A stretch of DNA of 64,000 nt from Kordia sp965283645 (GCF_965283645.1 NZ_CBDIPG010000001.1:3224001-3288000); one strand, 5' to 3'; positions 32,745 through 41,868 are shown, counted from the stretch's first letter. Numbers and translations are program-made. Notes: generated from the letters alone by a model not told the origin.

Positions 32745-35147
32745 ATGAACCTGAAAATCACAAGTTTATTTGTGCTTTTTACAATTTTTACCGTATTCGG
32801 GCAGAAAACCTATCAAGTCTCGGGTACATTAATTGCTTCCGACTCGGAAACTGCAATAGCATTTGCGAATGCTGTATTGTTGCACGATGGCAATGTCGTA
32901 AAAGGAAGTTCTTCAGATGGTTCAGGTGTATTTTTAATTCCCGATGTTTCTGCAGGAAAGTACACACTAAACATTAGTTTTTTAGGGTATAAAACATATA
33001 CACAGGTAATTGAAATTAAAGGCACTAAAAATTTAGGAACTCTTATTCTTCAGAAAGATACAGAATCACTTGATGGTGTTGTTATTTCTTCAAAAAAACC
33101 TACGCTAAAGCGCGAAATTGATCGTTTGGTATTTACGGTAGCAGGAACTGCATTGACAGAAGATAACACGTGGGAAGTATTGCGCAGAACACCTGGTGTT
33201 ATTGTAGTTAATAATACGTTATCTGTTAAAAATAGTACTCCAACTGTGTATATTAATGATCGGAAAGTACATCTTTCGGCAAGCGAAATTTATCAATTAT
33301 TAGAAGGTACACCAGCACAAAATGTAAAATCTGTTGAGGTCATCACGAATCCGCCCGCACGATATGACGCACAAGGTGGCACAATTTTGAATATTGTAAT
33401 GACTAAGAACTTAGCTTTAGGCTACAACGGAAGTATTTATGGGAACTTTACACAAGGAATTTTTCCACGTTACAATGCCGGAATGAATCACTTTTATAAG
33501 CGTGATAAGTTAAATATATTTGGAAGTTATAGTTATACAAATACAAAAATTAACAGAGACAATGATGAGCGTATTAACTATTTAGACAATGCAGCTACAA
33601 CATCAATTTGGAATTCTGAAAGTAACAGAAATACAAGAGAAAAAAGACACAATGTTAATTTGAATCTTGATTATGAGTTTGATGCAAAAAATATATTGAG
33701 TTTTTCAGGAAACTTGTTATACAATCCATATTGGAAACGCAGAACGTTAACGAATTCAATTGTAGACGATCAAACTGCTGCAAATGAAGATTTTTCGTTG
33801 GCGGCAATCAACAATTCCAATCAAGACAAACACAACTTAGGTTTAAATTTAGATTACGCACATTATTTTGCAAAAGAAGGAGAGAAGCTTTCGGTAAATG
33901 TACATTATACAGATTATGACAAAGCTAACGACCAGCATGTATTTACAAATTATGATGTCGTTTCAAGTCCAGATTTTACAACTGCATTTACAACACATGC
34001 CAATCAAACAACAAATATTGTAAGTGGACAAGTTGATTATGAATTGCCAATAAGTGAATCGGCTACTTTAGAAACGGGAATTAAAGCGGCATCTATTGAA
34101 ACTGATAGTAATTTATGGCAGTTTAATATTGAAAATGGTGTTTCGGTATTAGATGTTACCAATTCTGATACGTTTCAATATGATGAAGCTATCTATGCAG
34201 GCTATGTAAGTTATGCAAAGAGTTGGGAAAAGTGGAGTTTAAAAGTTGGGTTTAGAGGTGAGCAAACGGAAATCAAAGGAAACTCTATAAGTACAAATCA
34301 AGTAAACACGCAAAACTACTTTGAATTGTTTCCAAGTGCTTACATAAGTCATAAGGTATCGGATAAATTCAATATTTATGCAGACTTTAGCCGAAGAATT
34401 ACGCGTCCAAGTTTTGACAATTTAAATCCGTTTCGATATAATTTTACTGATTTTTCATTTGTGACAGGAAACCCGAAATTACAACCATCTATTGTAAACA
34501 ACTATAAAATAGGAGCAGAAATCAATGACAAGTTCTTTATAGAAGCCTATTATACGTATGACAAAGGCGCTATTTATGAATTGACGCTTCAAGACAATGA
34601 AAATGATGTATTACAATATGTTGCTTCAAATGTAGAAAATAACGTAAACTATGGTTTAGATTTTGTAACCTATTTTTCTGTATTAGATACATGGGATGTT
34701 TCTGTGGTCACCTCTATGTTTAACCTTGAAGATACTTATACATTAGATGATGTAAGTGTTTCACAAAAAAAATGGTCAAATTACACATCTATTGATAATA
34801 ATTTTACGTTTTTAAAAGATCAAAGCTTAACAGCTAATTTGTCGTTTTTATATATATCGTCCAACATTCAAGGATTATCTAATATTTCAGACAGAAACTT
34901 AATAAGTCTTTCATTTCGTAAAACAATATGGAATAAGAAAGCTACCGTATCATTAGCTTTAAATGATATTTTAAACGGTCAAAAATTTACAAAAACAACA
35001 CAATTTGTCAATCAAAATAGTGCATATACTTCAGATTTTGATACACGAAGTATCCGTGTAGGATTCCGTTATAACTTCGGAAACACCAAATTAAGCACCA
35101 ATCAGCGCACAAAATCTTCCGCAGAGCAAGAACGTTTAAAAGAGTAG
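32745..35147 (+). CDS. TonB-dependent receptor, outer membrane beta-barrel
   Basis: An 800-aa outer-membrane receptor. The ATG at 32745 gives a standard signal peptide (MNLKITSLFVLFTIFTVFG). Residues about 20-110 are a carboxypeptidase-regulatory-like beta domain. The plug follows at about 110-220 (TPTVYINDRKVHLSASEIYQLLEGTP), then a long barrel of alternating aromatic strands ending near VGFRYNFGNTK, with a short charged tail. No SusD partner is adjacent, so a glycan-uptake role is not suggested. This subfamily (outer membrane beta-barrel family, CarboxypepD_reg-like) often takes up siderophores or unknown ligands. The substrate is not known. Confidence 0.88.
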   Translation: MNLKITSLFVLFTIFTVFGQKTYQVSGTLIASDSETAIAFANAVLLHDGNVVKGSSSDGSGVFLIPDVSAGKYTLNISFLGYKTYTQVIEIKGTKNLGTLILQKDTESLDGVVISSKKPTLKREIDRLVFTVAGTALTEDNTWEVLRRTPGVIVVNNTLSVKNSTPTVYINDRKVHLSASEIYQLLEGTPAQNVKSVEVITNPPARYDAQGGTILNIVMTKNLALGYNGSIYGNFTQGIFPRYNAGMNHFYKRDKLNIFGSYSYTNTKINRDNDERINYLDNAATTSIWNSESNRNTREKRHNVNLNLDYEFDAKNILSFSGNLLYNPYWKRRTLTNSIVDDQTAANEDFSLAAINNSNQDKHNLGLNLDYAHYFAKEGEKLSVNVHYTDYDKANDQHVFTNYDVVSSPDFTTAFTTHANQTTNIVSGQVDYELPISESATLETGIKAASIETDSNLWQFNIENGVSVLDVTNSDTFQYDEAIYAGYVSYAKSWEKWSLKVGFRGEQTEIKGNSISTNQVNTQNYFELFPSAYISHKVSDKFNIYADFSRRITRPSFDNLNPFRYNFTDFSFVTGNPKLQPSIVNNYKIGAEINDKFFIEAYYTYDKGAIYELTLQDNENDVLQYVASNVENNVNYGLDFVTYFSVLDTWDVSVVTSMFNLEDTYTLDDVSVSQKKWSNYTSIDNNFTFLKDQSLTANLSFLYISSNIQGLSNISDRNLISLSFRKTIWNKKATVSLALNDILNGQKFTKTTQFVNQNSAYTSDFDTRSIRVGFRYNFGNTKLSTNQRTKSSAEQERLKE

Positions 35148-35173
35148 TGTTTACCACGTTACAATTTTTCATG

Positions 35174-35181
35174 TATCTTTG
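35174..35181 (+). promoter_or_regulatory. -7 box of dusB
   Basis: TATCTTTG followed by C, 25 bp before the GTG start at 35207, fits the Flavobacteriia -7 consensus. Confidence 0.5.
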
Positions 35182-35206
35182 CAAAATCTTTTAAGAATAA
35201 CATATT

Positions 35207-36199
35207 GTGGTCAAAATAGGAGACATAGAGTTACCAGACTTCCCGTTGCTTTTAGCACCAATGGAAGATGTAAGTGATCCGCCATTCCGAGCGTTATGCA
35301 AAGAACAAGGTGCAGATGTAGTATATACAGAATTTATTTCTTCTGAAGGACTCATTCGTGATGCCGCAAAAAGCACCATGAAGCTAGATATCTACGAAAA
35401 AGAACGTCCAGTTGGAATTCAAATATTTGGGGCAAATCTTGATTCAATGTTGCAATCGGTCGAGATTGTTGAAAAATCAGGGCCAGATATTATTGATATC
35501 AATTTTGGTTGTCCTGTAAAAAAAGTAGTAAGTAAAGGTGCTGGCGCAGGAATTTTAAAAGATATTGATTTAATGGTTTCCTTAACAAAAGCCATGGTAG
35601 AACATACCAAATTACCTGTGACGGTAAAAACACGTTTAGGTTGGGATCATGATACGATAAAAATTGTTGAAGTTGCCGAACGTTTGCAAGATGTTGGTTG
35701 TGCCGCTATTGCCATTCACGGACGTACGCGTGCGCAAATGTACAAAGGTGAAGCAGATTGGCATCCGATTGCTGCGGTAAAAAACAATCCAAGAATGCAC
35801 ATTCCTGTATTTGGAAATGGCGATGTAAATTCTCCTGAAAAAGCATTGTTAATGCGTGACAAATTTGGCTTAGATGGCGCAATGATTGGTCGTGCAAGTA
35901 TTGGTTATCCTTGGTTTTTTAGAGAAGTAAAGCACTTTTTTGAAACGGGTGAACACATGGCAAAACCTACAATGGATGAACGAGTTGACGCAGCTAGACG
36001 TCATTTGCAAATGTCTATTGATTGGAAAGGTGAACGTTTAGGTGTTTTTGAAACCAGAAGACATTATACCAACTATTTTAAAGGAATTCCACATTTTAAA
36101 GAATATAGACAACGCATGGTTACTACAGACGATTCTGCGGGTGTTTTTCAAGTGTTTGATGAGGTGTATGAGAAATTTGGTGATCATCAATTTGTGTAA
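35207..36199 (+). CDS. dusB: tRNA-dihydrouridine synthase
   Basis: A 330-aa FMN-dependent enzyme that reduces uridine to dihydrouridine in tRNA D-loops. The N-terminus VKIGDIELPDFPLLLAPMED fits the family. The catalytic Cys is in NFGCPVKKV. HGRTRAQMYKGEADW and NGDVNSPEKA are FMN and substrate motifs. The start is a GTG, chosen because no ATG occurs before the conserved motif; translation from it gives the normal family length. A promoter box lies 25 bp upstream. Confidence 0.93.
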   Translation: MVKIGDIELPDFPLLLAPMEDVSDPPFRALCKEQGADVVYTEFISSEGLIRDAAKSTMKLDIYEKERPVGIQIFGANLDSMLQSVEIVEKSGPDIIDINFGCPVKKVVSKGAGAGILKDIDLMVSLTKAMVEHTKLPVTVKTRLGWDHDTIKIVEVAERLQDVGCAAIAIHGRTRAQMYKGEADWHPIAAVKNNPRMHIPVFGNGDVNSPEKALLMRDKFGLDGAMIGRASIGYPWFFREVKHFFETGEHMAKPTMDERVDAARRHLQMSIDWKGERLGVFETRRHYTNYFKGIPHFKEYRQRMVTTDDSAGVFQVFDEVYEKFGDHQFV

Positions 36200-36249
36200 T
36201 TTCAGTACATTTCGATTCCGTTCAATGTACAAAAATCTATGATTATGAG

Positions 36250-36270
36250 AAGCTGAATCAAGTTCAGCTT
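36250..36270. repeat. Small intergenic inverted repeat
   Basis: AAGCTGAA (36250-36257) and TTCAGCTT (36263-36270) with loop TCAAG. Related strings lie in other gaps (near 30714 and 44153), so it belongs to a scattered, degraded intergenic repeat. It may also act as a weak terminator after dusB. Confidence 0.4.
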
Positions 36271-36354
36271 GACGCAAATTTCAGTTTAAAACTTATTAAT
36301 TCACATACCAAAATACCAAGAGCACGGCGAGTCTAAAAGCGAAGCGGTCCAAAA

Positions 36355-37566
36355 TCAAGAGTTCGCAATAAAATTTCTATTAATGCGATTACTTGCAAGG
36401 AAAGAAGCAAATATTCCTAAAATTGTAATGGTTAAAAATACTGTTACACAATTTATAAAGTTCAATTCTACAGGATATGGCAAGCTTGGTGTAATGTAAA
36501 ATAACTTAAATTGTAATTGGCAGAAAATTACAATCACGCCAAGTGTAATTCCTAATAAACCACCTAAAACGGTAATAATTATTCCTTGAAAGAAGAAAAT
36601 TTGTTTGATTTCTCGGATGGTTGTTCCCATACTAAACAGGGTTTTCATATTGTTGCGCTTGTCCAAAATCATCATCACAATAGCACCAACTACATTAAAC
36701 AAAGCAAGAATTAAAACGAGTGTAAAAATTAAGTAAATAGCTATGTTTTCCGTATTTAGCATTTTGTACAAAGCATCATTTAGCTCAATTCTACTTTTAA
36801 CCAATACTTCATTATCAAAAATAGCCGCAATCTTTTCTTTTACACTAGTTTGATCCGCTTCAGGCTTTAATTTAAACTCTATATGTGTAATTTCATTCGC
36901 GTTTAAATCTAATAATTCTTGCGCCAATTCTAAATTTGTAAACACATATTTACTATCTAAATCTTCATTAATCCGATAAACACCTTTCGTAATTACTTTA
37001 ATTTTTTCATACGGACTTTTAGAACTACTTGTGATGCTTTTTGTTCCAGGTTTTGGTACAATAATTTCTAACAAATTGCTATAATCTTGTGCAACAACAC
37101 CTAAAAGATTAGCCGTTCCGGTACCAACAACAGCTTCGTCAAACACTTCCGGATTCACCCAATTTCCAACATACATAATGCTATCAATAGCGTTGACATT
37201 TACAAAAGAAGCATCAACACCTTTTATGTTGGCAATATGGTGTTTGTTGTTTAAACTCAATACAACACGTTCTTCCACCACTTGCGAAAAGGAAGTAATT
37301 TCAGGAATTTCTTCTAACGATTTTAGTTGTGTTTCGCTTACGCGAAATGTCTTTCCAGTAGCCGCTTCAATCTTGATATCAGGATCAAAATCATTGCTAA
37401 AAGATAGGCTAAATGTTTTCAATCCTGCAAAGCCAGAAAGTACAATAAACAAAGCCAACGCACCAATAACAACGACCACACTTGTGACAATGTTAATGAT
37501 GTTGATAGCGTTTTGAGAACTTTTAGAAAACAAATACCGCTTGGCTATGTAAAAAGGAAATTTCAA
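36355..37566 (-). CDS. FtsX-like ABC permease (LolC/E type)
   Basis: A 403-aa inner-membrane permease with one N-terminal transmembrane helix (about 20-45), a large periplasmic domain (45-265), and three C-terminal helices (about 270-400). This is the MacB_PCD plus FtsX architecture of LolC/LolE, which release lipoproteins from the inner membrane. FPFYIAKRYLFSKSSQNAINIIN is typical of the family start. Its ATPase partner is not adjacent. It begins immediately after the rbfA stop on the same strand, a common flavobacterial arrangement. Confidence 0.87.
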   Translation of the reverse strand: MKFPFYIAKRYLFSKSSQNAINIINIVTSVVVVIGALALFIVLSGFAGLKTFSLSFSNDFDPDIKIEAATGKTFRVSETQLKSLEEIPEITSFSQVVEERVVLSLNNKHHIANIKGVDASFVNVNAIDSIMYVGNWVNPEVFDEAVVGTGTANLLGVVAQDYSNLLEIIVPKPGTKSITSSSKSPYEKIKVITKGVYRINEDLDSKYVFTNLELAQELLDLNANEITHIEFKLKPEADQTSVKEKIAAIFDNEVLVKSRIELNDALYKMLNTENIAIYLIFTLVLILALFNVVGAIVMMILDKRNNMKTLFSMGTTIREIKQIFFFQGIIITVLGGLLGITLGVIVIFCQLQFKLFYITPSLPYPVELNFINCVTVFLTITILGIFASFLASNRINRNFIANS

Positions 37567-37968
37567 TTACGATTTCTTTCTTTTTTCTAATAAATTAGGA
37601 TCTTTAATAGGGTTTTCTTCGCGTTTAAGCGATTTTTCAATGTTTTCAATATACTCTAATGAATCGTCTACAAAAAACGTTAAACTAGGTACTTTACGCA
37701 ACTGATGTTTTACGCGTTGCGCCAATTCGTGTTTAATTAAGGGAGCATTCGATTGAATTCCTTCTAATAACTCTTTTCCTTTGTTATGTGGAAAAATACT
37801 CAAATATACTTTTGCTACGGAAAGATCTACCGTAACGTTCACTTTCGTTACCGAAATAATAATGTTTGTTAATCCGCCACCACGTGCAGCGCCTTGCAAA
37901 ATGTCTACCAAATCTTTTTGTAAAACACCTGCTATTTTTTTCTGTCTGTTACTTTCTATATCACTCAT
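37567..37968 (-). CDS. rbfA: Ribosome-binding factor A
   Basis: A 133-aa KH-fold protein that binds the 30S subunit late in its maturation and helps process 16S rRNA. MSDIESNRQKKIAGVLQKD begins the usual region. The KVNVTVDLSVAKVYLSIFP strand and the HQLRKVPSLTFFVDDSLEY C-terminal motif are hallmarks. The ATG at 37968 is preferred over one at 37998, because the -7 box at 37976-37983 lies between them; translation would be almost leaderless. Confidence 0.93.
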   Translation of the reverse strand: MSDIESNRQKKIAGVLQKDLVDILQGAARGGGLTNIIISVTKVNVTVDLSVAKVYLSIFPHNKGKELLEGIQSNAPLIKHELAQRVKHQLRKVPSLTFFVDDSLEYIENIEKSLKREENPIKDPNLLEKRKKS

Positions 37969-37975
37969 AATGCTG

Positions 37976-37983
37976 CAAAAATA
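37976..37983 (-). promoter_or_regulatory. -7 box of rbfA
   Basis: TATTTTTG followed by C on the minus strand, 7 bp from the rbfA ATG. The transcript would start within a few bases of the start codon, and this decides the start. Confidence 0.5.
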
Positions 37984-38151
37984 AAATATTAAGACCACAA
38001 AACGTTGACTTTACTACTGAATTACAATAACTTTGCTCAATAATTGAGATTTAAATGCTCTGATGCTTGTGTTAAAATGATATTTATACATTTTTTTCAC
38101 GTTTTTAGAGCTTACTTAAAAAGGTAGTTGACAAGTAAATTAGAGAAATAC

Positions 38152-38553
38152 GTGAATAAAATAGAACATATTGGAATTGCGGTCAAGGATATTGAAGCAT
38201 CCAACAAATTATTTGCAAAGTTGTTCAACAAGGAACATTATAAAATGGAAGAAGTTGCTAGCGAAGGCGTGAAAACCTCTTTTTTCCAGTTAGGCGAAAG
38301 CAAAATAGAATTATTAGAAGCTACTCGCGATGATAGCCCAATTGCAAAATTTATTGCTAAAAAAGGTGAAGGTGTTCATCACATTGCATTTGATGTAACG
38401 GACATTTATGCAGAAGTAGAACGACTTAAAAATGAGGGTTTTATCGTGCTAAACAAAACACCAAAAAAAGGAGCAGATAACAAATTAGTTGTATTTTTAC
38501 ATCCAAAATCTACCAATGGTACGCTTATAGAGTTGTGTCAAGAAATAATTTAA
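38152..38553 (+). CDS. mce: Methylmalonyl-CoA epimerase
   Basis: A 133-aa vicinal-oxygen-chelate enzyme that interconverts (R)- and (S)-methylmalonyl-CoA in propionate metabolism. The VNKIEHIGIAVKDIEASNKLF start, GEGVHHIAFDVTDI with the metal-binding His, and HPKSTNGTLIELCQ with the final Glu are all present. I chose the GTG at 38152, which matches the usual family start; a TTG at 38128 would add eight residues. No mutase subunit is near. Confidence 0.9.
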   Translation: MNKIEHIGIAVKDIEASNKLFAKLFNKEHYKMEEVASEGVKTSFFQLGESKIELLEATRDDSPIAKFIAKKGEGVHHIAFDVTDIYAEVERLKNEGFIVLNKTPKKGADNKLVVFLHPKSTNGTLIELCQEII

Positions 38554-38605
38554 TGCAGTTATATTTTTTCGGAATTAAAAAAAATAGTAATATTGCACCC
38601 GCATT

Positions 38606-38679
38606 GGTCCCATAGCTCAGCTGGTTAGAGCATCTGACTCATAATCAGAGGGTCCTTGGTTCGAGCCCAAGTGGGACCA
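38606..38679 (+). tRNA. tRNA-Met (anticodon CAT, elongator type)
   Basis: The acceptor arm GGTCCCA (38606-38612) pairs with TGGGACC (38672-38678). The D-arm GCTC...GAGC, the anticodon loop CTCATAA with anticodon CAT, and the T-arm with GGTTCGAGCC are in place. The sequence after the discriminator A is CCT, so CCA is not encoded. The anticodon-loop sequence matches known elongator Met tRNAs; a lysidine-modified Ile tRNA cannot be fully excluded. Confidence 0.93.
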
Positions 38680-38691
38680 CCTATTAAAACG

Positions 38692-38724
38692 AAAGCCTTT
38701 CAGGAAACTGAGAGGCTTTTTGTT
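38692..38724 (+). terminator. Terminator after tRNA-Met
   Basis: AAAGCCTTTCAG pairs with CTGAGAGGCTTT (38708-38719, one G-U) across a stable GAAA tetraloop and is followed by T residues. Confidence 0.85.
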
Positions 38725-38771
38725 TTGATTACGGTTGTCAACTTATTTTTATAAAGATTATTCATAACATT

Positions 38772-39470
38772 TTATTCCAATTCTAGTATTTTTTTAAGCT
38801 TACCAATTATTAATTCTTTGCGTATTTCCGATGTAAAAGGGTTTATATGACATTCTATAATTTCATCACGTGAGGAGTGTGATAAAATAGTTTTACACAT
38901 ATTTTTTAAAAATAATTTCACATCATCTTCAGCGCTTTTAACATCTTCTATAAGACCGATATTATTATCAATTACATAAATAATGTCTTCAAAATCATGA
39001 CTCATTCTTGGATCGTTACCTCTATTTTGGAATGCTTCCCACTTAGTTGCTAAAAATAAGCTAACGGGTAAAATGTCAATCTCGGTACTGCCAATTTCTA
39101 CTGGATACGCTTTTTCAAAACCTGGTTTTAGCCAACTATTTGTTGGACCAAGAGGAGTTTGCTCATAGGGAATGAAATCAATTAGGACATCTTCATAAGT
39201 ATATCGATATATGACTGTTTCATAAGATGCTGGATAGATTTTTTTAGAAGCTAATTTTTCTCGTAATTCTTCCATTTCAGCATATGTGCTTATCTGAACA
39301 GAAATATCAATGTCTTTTGTTGGTCTTGGTAATTCGGCACCTTCATCAGTAACATATAGACTGACTACCGCGCCACCAACATAAATTACGTCTTCATTAA
39401 TTTCCTCCAAAGCAGAAGCAACTTTTTCTATGACCCCTAAATTTATTGTTTGGTTTTTAAGCATACTCAA
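38772..39470 (-). CDS. AbiEii-like nucleotidyltransferase, putative toxin
   Basis: A 232-aa protein of the nucleotidyltransferase fold. YVGGAVVSLY (31-40) holds the GG motif and TKDIDISV (51-58) the two metal-binding Asp residues. A third Asp is likely in VLIDFIPYE. The rest is helical. Such proteins (AbiEii/DUF6036-like) act as the toxin of type IV-like toxin-antitoxin systems and modify tRNA or other targets in studied cases. Its start overlaps by 14 bp the HTH gene, whose upstream region carries a perfect 47-bp inverted repeat. The toxin role is inferred from fold and pairing. Confidence 0.8.
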   Translation of the reverse strand: MSMLKNQTINLGVIEKVASALEEINEDVIYVGGAVVSLYVTDEGAELPRPTKDIDISVQISTYAEMEELREKLASKKIYPASYETVIYRYTYEDVLIDFIPYEQTPLGPTNSWLKPGFEKAYPVEIGSTEIDILPVSLFLATKWEAFQNRGNDPRMSHDFEDIIYVIDNNIGLIEDVKSAEDDVKLFLKNMCKTILSHSSRDEIIECHINPFTSEIRKELIIGKLKKILELE

Positions 39471-39975
39471 TTTTTTCTCTCAACATATCAAAAGCAATAT
39501 TTTGTTCTCGTACTTTTCCAATTCTAATAGCATCCGTCAATGCCATTAATTCGTAATACTTTTTATCCTTGAGACAAGCTTCTGGCGTTTTAGGATGAAG
39601 AGGTTCTATTACTTGTCCTCTCATATTTCCTTCTCCAAAAGCCCATACAAATCGATCAATACTGACAATCTCCTTATTTAACGGGCTTGCAGAAATTGAA
39701 GTCCCAATACCTCTAACCATTGCGCCAGGTTGTTGTGGATATACATATTTCAATCCTGATTTTAAAAAGTCTAAAAGCGCTAGTTTTTTGAGTGATCTCT
39801 TATCGCTACTAATTAAGCCTCCAATTACAGAGCGATATATACTTTCACTTATTTCACTTGGACTTATACTAAGTTCATGAGCTAAGTCTTTCATGTACCA
39901 TTTTTCGTTTCCTTTACTTGCAATTTTAAGAAGAATAGCAATGTCGTGAGGACGCATACCATTGTGTTTTTTCAT
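39457..39975 (-). CDS. Winged-helix protein, putative AbiEi-like antitoxin
   Basis: A 172-aa protein with a MarR-like winged helix in the first 80 residues (RPHDIAILLKIASKGNEKW, then MKDLAHELSISPSEISESIY). The remaining half is uncharacterised, with FGEGNMRGQVIEPLHPKTPE. The ATG at 39975 was chosen; a start at 40044 would lie inside the inverted repeat and promoter region. It overlaps the nucleotidyltransferase gene by 14 bp. I infer that it represses its own operon by binding the 47-bp repeat, as AbiEi antitoxins do. Confidence 0.75.
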   Translation of the reverse strand: MKKHNGMRPHDIAILLKIASKGNEKWYMKDLAHELSISPSEISESIYRSVIGGLISSDKRSLKKLALLDFLKSGLKYVYPQQPGAMVRGIGTSISASPLNKEIVSIDRFVWAFGEGNMRGQVIEPLHPKTPEACLKDKKYYELMALTDAIRIGKVREQNIAFDMLREKIEYA

Positions 39976-40007
39976 AAAACAATTCTTTTGAATATTTTCA
40001 AAAATAC

Positions 40008-40054
40008 AAATAATTATTTGCAATTCGCGAATCGCGAATTGCAAATAATTATTT
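40008..40054. promoter_or_regulatory. 47-bp perfect inverted repeat, putative operator
   Basis: Two 23-bp arms (40008-40030 and 40032-40054) are exact complements around one central A. The inner part contains two overlapping copies of TTCGCGA, with the GC-rich core inside AT-rich outer arms. It lies 33 bp upstream of the winged-helix gene's ATG. It is the longest perfect dyad I found in the window. Confidence 0.75.
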
Positions 40055-40075
40055 ATTTAAACGAATTATAAAAGA

Positions 40076-40669
40076 TTAAGAATCCTCACAAGGTTTCTTC
40101 TTTAGTCTTATAGCGTTCAATTCCTTCCAAATAGTGTGTTCAAATGGTTTTGGTGAGAAACGAAATAGCACCATTGATCGTTGCTTTTCTTTACAGTAAT
40201 ATTGTTTTACGGTACAATATAAAATCATAATGTCTCTCGTGTGAAACGAATTGTATACTTGAAGTTTCCCTACAAAATCTGCATTTTCAGTAGGAGTTTC
40301 TTTTTTGAGAATAAACGCGATCGTTTTTGGTAAAACCTTGCCTTTATCTTTATTTACGCCGTCCATCAAACCATCAAAATAATACTGCAAATCGGTTTCT
40401 AAATGGGTTGCTGTTAGTTTTTTATCCAAATCAACGTCCCAAACAAACGCGTATGTCCAATAACCATCTTTATCTTGTTTGGACCAATCTGGAGAAAAAC
40501 GTAACTCTTCCACTCCTTTATACGGAATTTCAGGTGCAAAATGTAATGGCATCCTAATGATTTCTTTTCCCCAAGAAGCATCTGAAGTTAATAAATTGAC
40601 TTCAGACTTTTCTTGTCCAAATACCGTAAATGTGCAAAAAAATACAATTAAAAATAGTATATGTTTCAT
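40076..40669 (-). CDS. Secreted protein of unknown function
   Basis: A 197-aa protein with a clean N-terminal signal peptide (MKHILFLIVFFCTFTVFGQ). The mature part contains WGKEIIRMPLHFAPEIPYKG and a WTYAFVWDVD strand and is rich in aromatic residues. I do not recognise a named family. It is the third gene of an operon with the YceI protein and another secreted protein (gaps of 9 and 2 bp), so it is probably periplasmic and functionally linked to them. Confidence 0.75.
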   Translation of the reverse strand: MKHILFLIVFFCTFTVFGQEKSEVNLLTSDASWGKEIIRMPLHFAPEIPYKGVEELRFSPDWSKQDKDGYWTYAFVWDVDLDKKLTATHLETDLQYYFDGLMDGVNKDKGKVLPKTIAFILKKETPTENADFVGKLQVYNSFHTRDIMILYCTVKQYYCKEKQRSMVLFRFSPKPFEHTIWKELNAIRLKKKPCEDS

Positions 40670-40678
40670 AGTTACAAA

Positions 40679-41239
40679 TTACAAACTTAATGTTACGTCA
40701 AAGCCAATAGCATCTGAAATAGCTTGGTCTTTTAGTTTACTATTATACACAATTCCCCAACGCGTACGATCAATTTTAAACTTCGTTTTCATCGTTTTTT
40801 GCTCAAAATCAAGCGTAGCCTGAAATTTTACAGCTTGTGTAATTCCTTTAATTGTCATATCGGCTTTTGCTTCAAAATGTGTCGCATCATGATAGGAAAC
40901 ACTTGTAATTACTAAAGTTGCCGTTGGATATTTGTTTACCTCAAAAAAATCAGGATCTTTCAAATGGTTTGTCAAACCTTCATTTCCATCTTTTTCCATG
41001 TCTTGCGCCATAATGGTATTTAAATCAATGATAAAACTTCCACCCGTAATTTTATCGTTGGTTTTGATAAAATAACCTTCTTTAAATTTTACAATTCCAT
41101 AATGACCACTAAAGTAAAAACTATAATCACACGACCATTTTATGTCACTTTTAGACGTGTTTATTGTCAATAAATCTTGTGCATTTGTTGTTGCAATGCA
41201 AATTGTAAAAAAGGCAAGTAATAAGATATATTTTTTCAT
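40679..41239 (-). CDS. YceI family lipocalin-like protein
   Basis: A 186-aa secreted protein of the YceI family. A signal peptide ends near residue 20 (ATTNAQD). The mature protein is an eight-stranded beta-barrel that binds isoprenoid or lipid ligands in the periplasm. GGSFIIDLNTIMAQDMEKDG, the LVITSVSYHDATHFEAKADM strands and IDRTRWGIVYNS are family motifs. It is the middle gene of the operon facing the membrane-bound regulator at 41990. Confidence 0.9.
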   Translation of the reverse strand: MKKYILLLAFFTICIATTNAQDLLTINTSKSDIKWSCDYSFYFSGHYGIVKFKEGYFIKTNDKITGGSFIIDLNTIMAQDMEKDGNEGLTNHLKDPDFFEVNKYPTATLVITSVSYHDATHFEAKADMTIKGITQAVKFQATLDFEQKTMKTKFKIDRTRWGIVYNSKLKDQAISDAIGFDVTLSL

Positions 41240-41241
41240 AA

Positions 41242-41772
41242 TTAATTGTTCGTGTTTTGTTGTTTAATTTCTATGTTTCCTGATGTATTTGTAATTTTAA
41301 AATGTATTTTTTCTAGTGTACAACGCGGTTCAATTACAAACTGAACCAAGCCAGCAACTTCAAAGTCATTTGTATCGGAAATCGTAAACTGTTTTGTGTA
41401 GGTTGTGTGCTCTCTTACAAAGTTTACAGGACCGCCATTCCAAGGATCAATACTTTCTTTTGACAATGGAATTTCTGTAAATGCTTCATTCATACGAAGC
41501 TTTGTATTCTTATCCATAATCATGGTAAATTGACCCAAATACGAACCTTTTGAATTTGGAGACACATAATGCGCATCTTTCTCCAATTCCATACTAATGA
41601 TAAAATTGTAGGTATTGTTTTTTAACTTTTCAACCTTAAATGTAATGTCGTACGGTTCTTCTTTTTTGATGATTTCTTTCTGTAAAGGAAAATTACTTTT
41701 TGTTGTGAATTCATCATTTGTATGATTGCCTATGCTAAAAAGAGCAAACATGAGGATTAGAATTTTGTTCAT
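41242..41772 (-). CDS. Secreted beta-sandwich-like protein, unknown
   Basis: A 176-aa protein, read from the ATG at 41772 (MNKILILMFALFSIGNH); an in-frame ATG at 41814 would add 14 residues in front of the signal peptide. The mature part is beta-rich, with VEKLKNNTYNFIISMELEKD and VAGLVQFVIEPRCTLEKIHF, which recalls DsbD-type N-terminal immunoglobulin-like domains, but the resemblance is weak. It is the first gene of the YceI operon, behind phased direct repeats at 41826-41868. Confidence 0.7.
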   Translation of the reverse strand: MNKILILMFALFSIGNHTNDEFTTKSNFPLQKEIIKKEEPYDITFKVEKLKNNTYNFIISMELEKDAHYVSPNSKGSYLGQFTMIMDKNTKLRMNEAFTEIPLSKESIDPWNGGPVNFVREHTTYTKQFTISDTNDFEVAGLVQFVIEPRCTLEKIHFKITNTSGNIEIKQQNTNN

Positions 41773-41825
41773 TTTTCGAATGTTTTGATTTTGAAGTAAA
41801 ACTAGATCGAACACATGCTAAAAAA

Positions 41826-41868
41826 TGTCAAAAAAGTGTAAAAGAAGTGTCAACAGTTGTAAAATGTC
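41826..41868. promoter_or_regulatory. Phased direct repeats, putative OmpR/CadC-type site
   Basis: TGT(C/A)AA-type repeats start at 41826, 41837, 41848 and 41858 (spacing 11, 11, 10), with further TGT at 41865. Tandem repeats with about 11-bp spacing are the usual binding sites of OmpR/PhoB-type winged-helix proteins. They lie between the YceI operon and the divergent gene at 41990, which encodes such a domain. Confidence 0.6.

Noticed and set aside
38606..40075. tRNA-Met as an attachment site for the AbiE-like pair
   Set aside because: No direct repeat of the tRNA 3' end was found between the tRNA and the 40-kb region, and no integrase is present.
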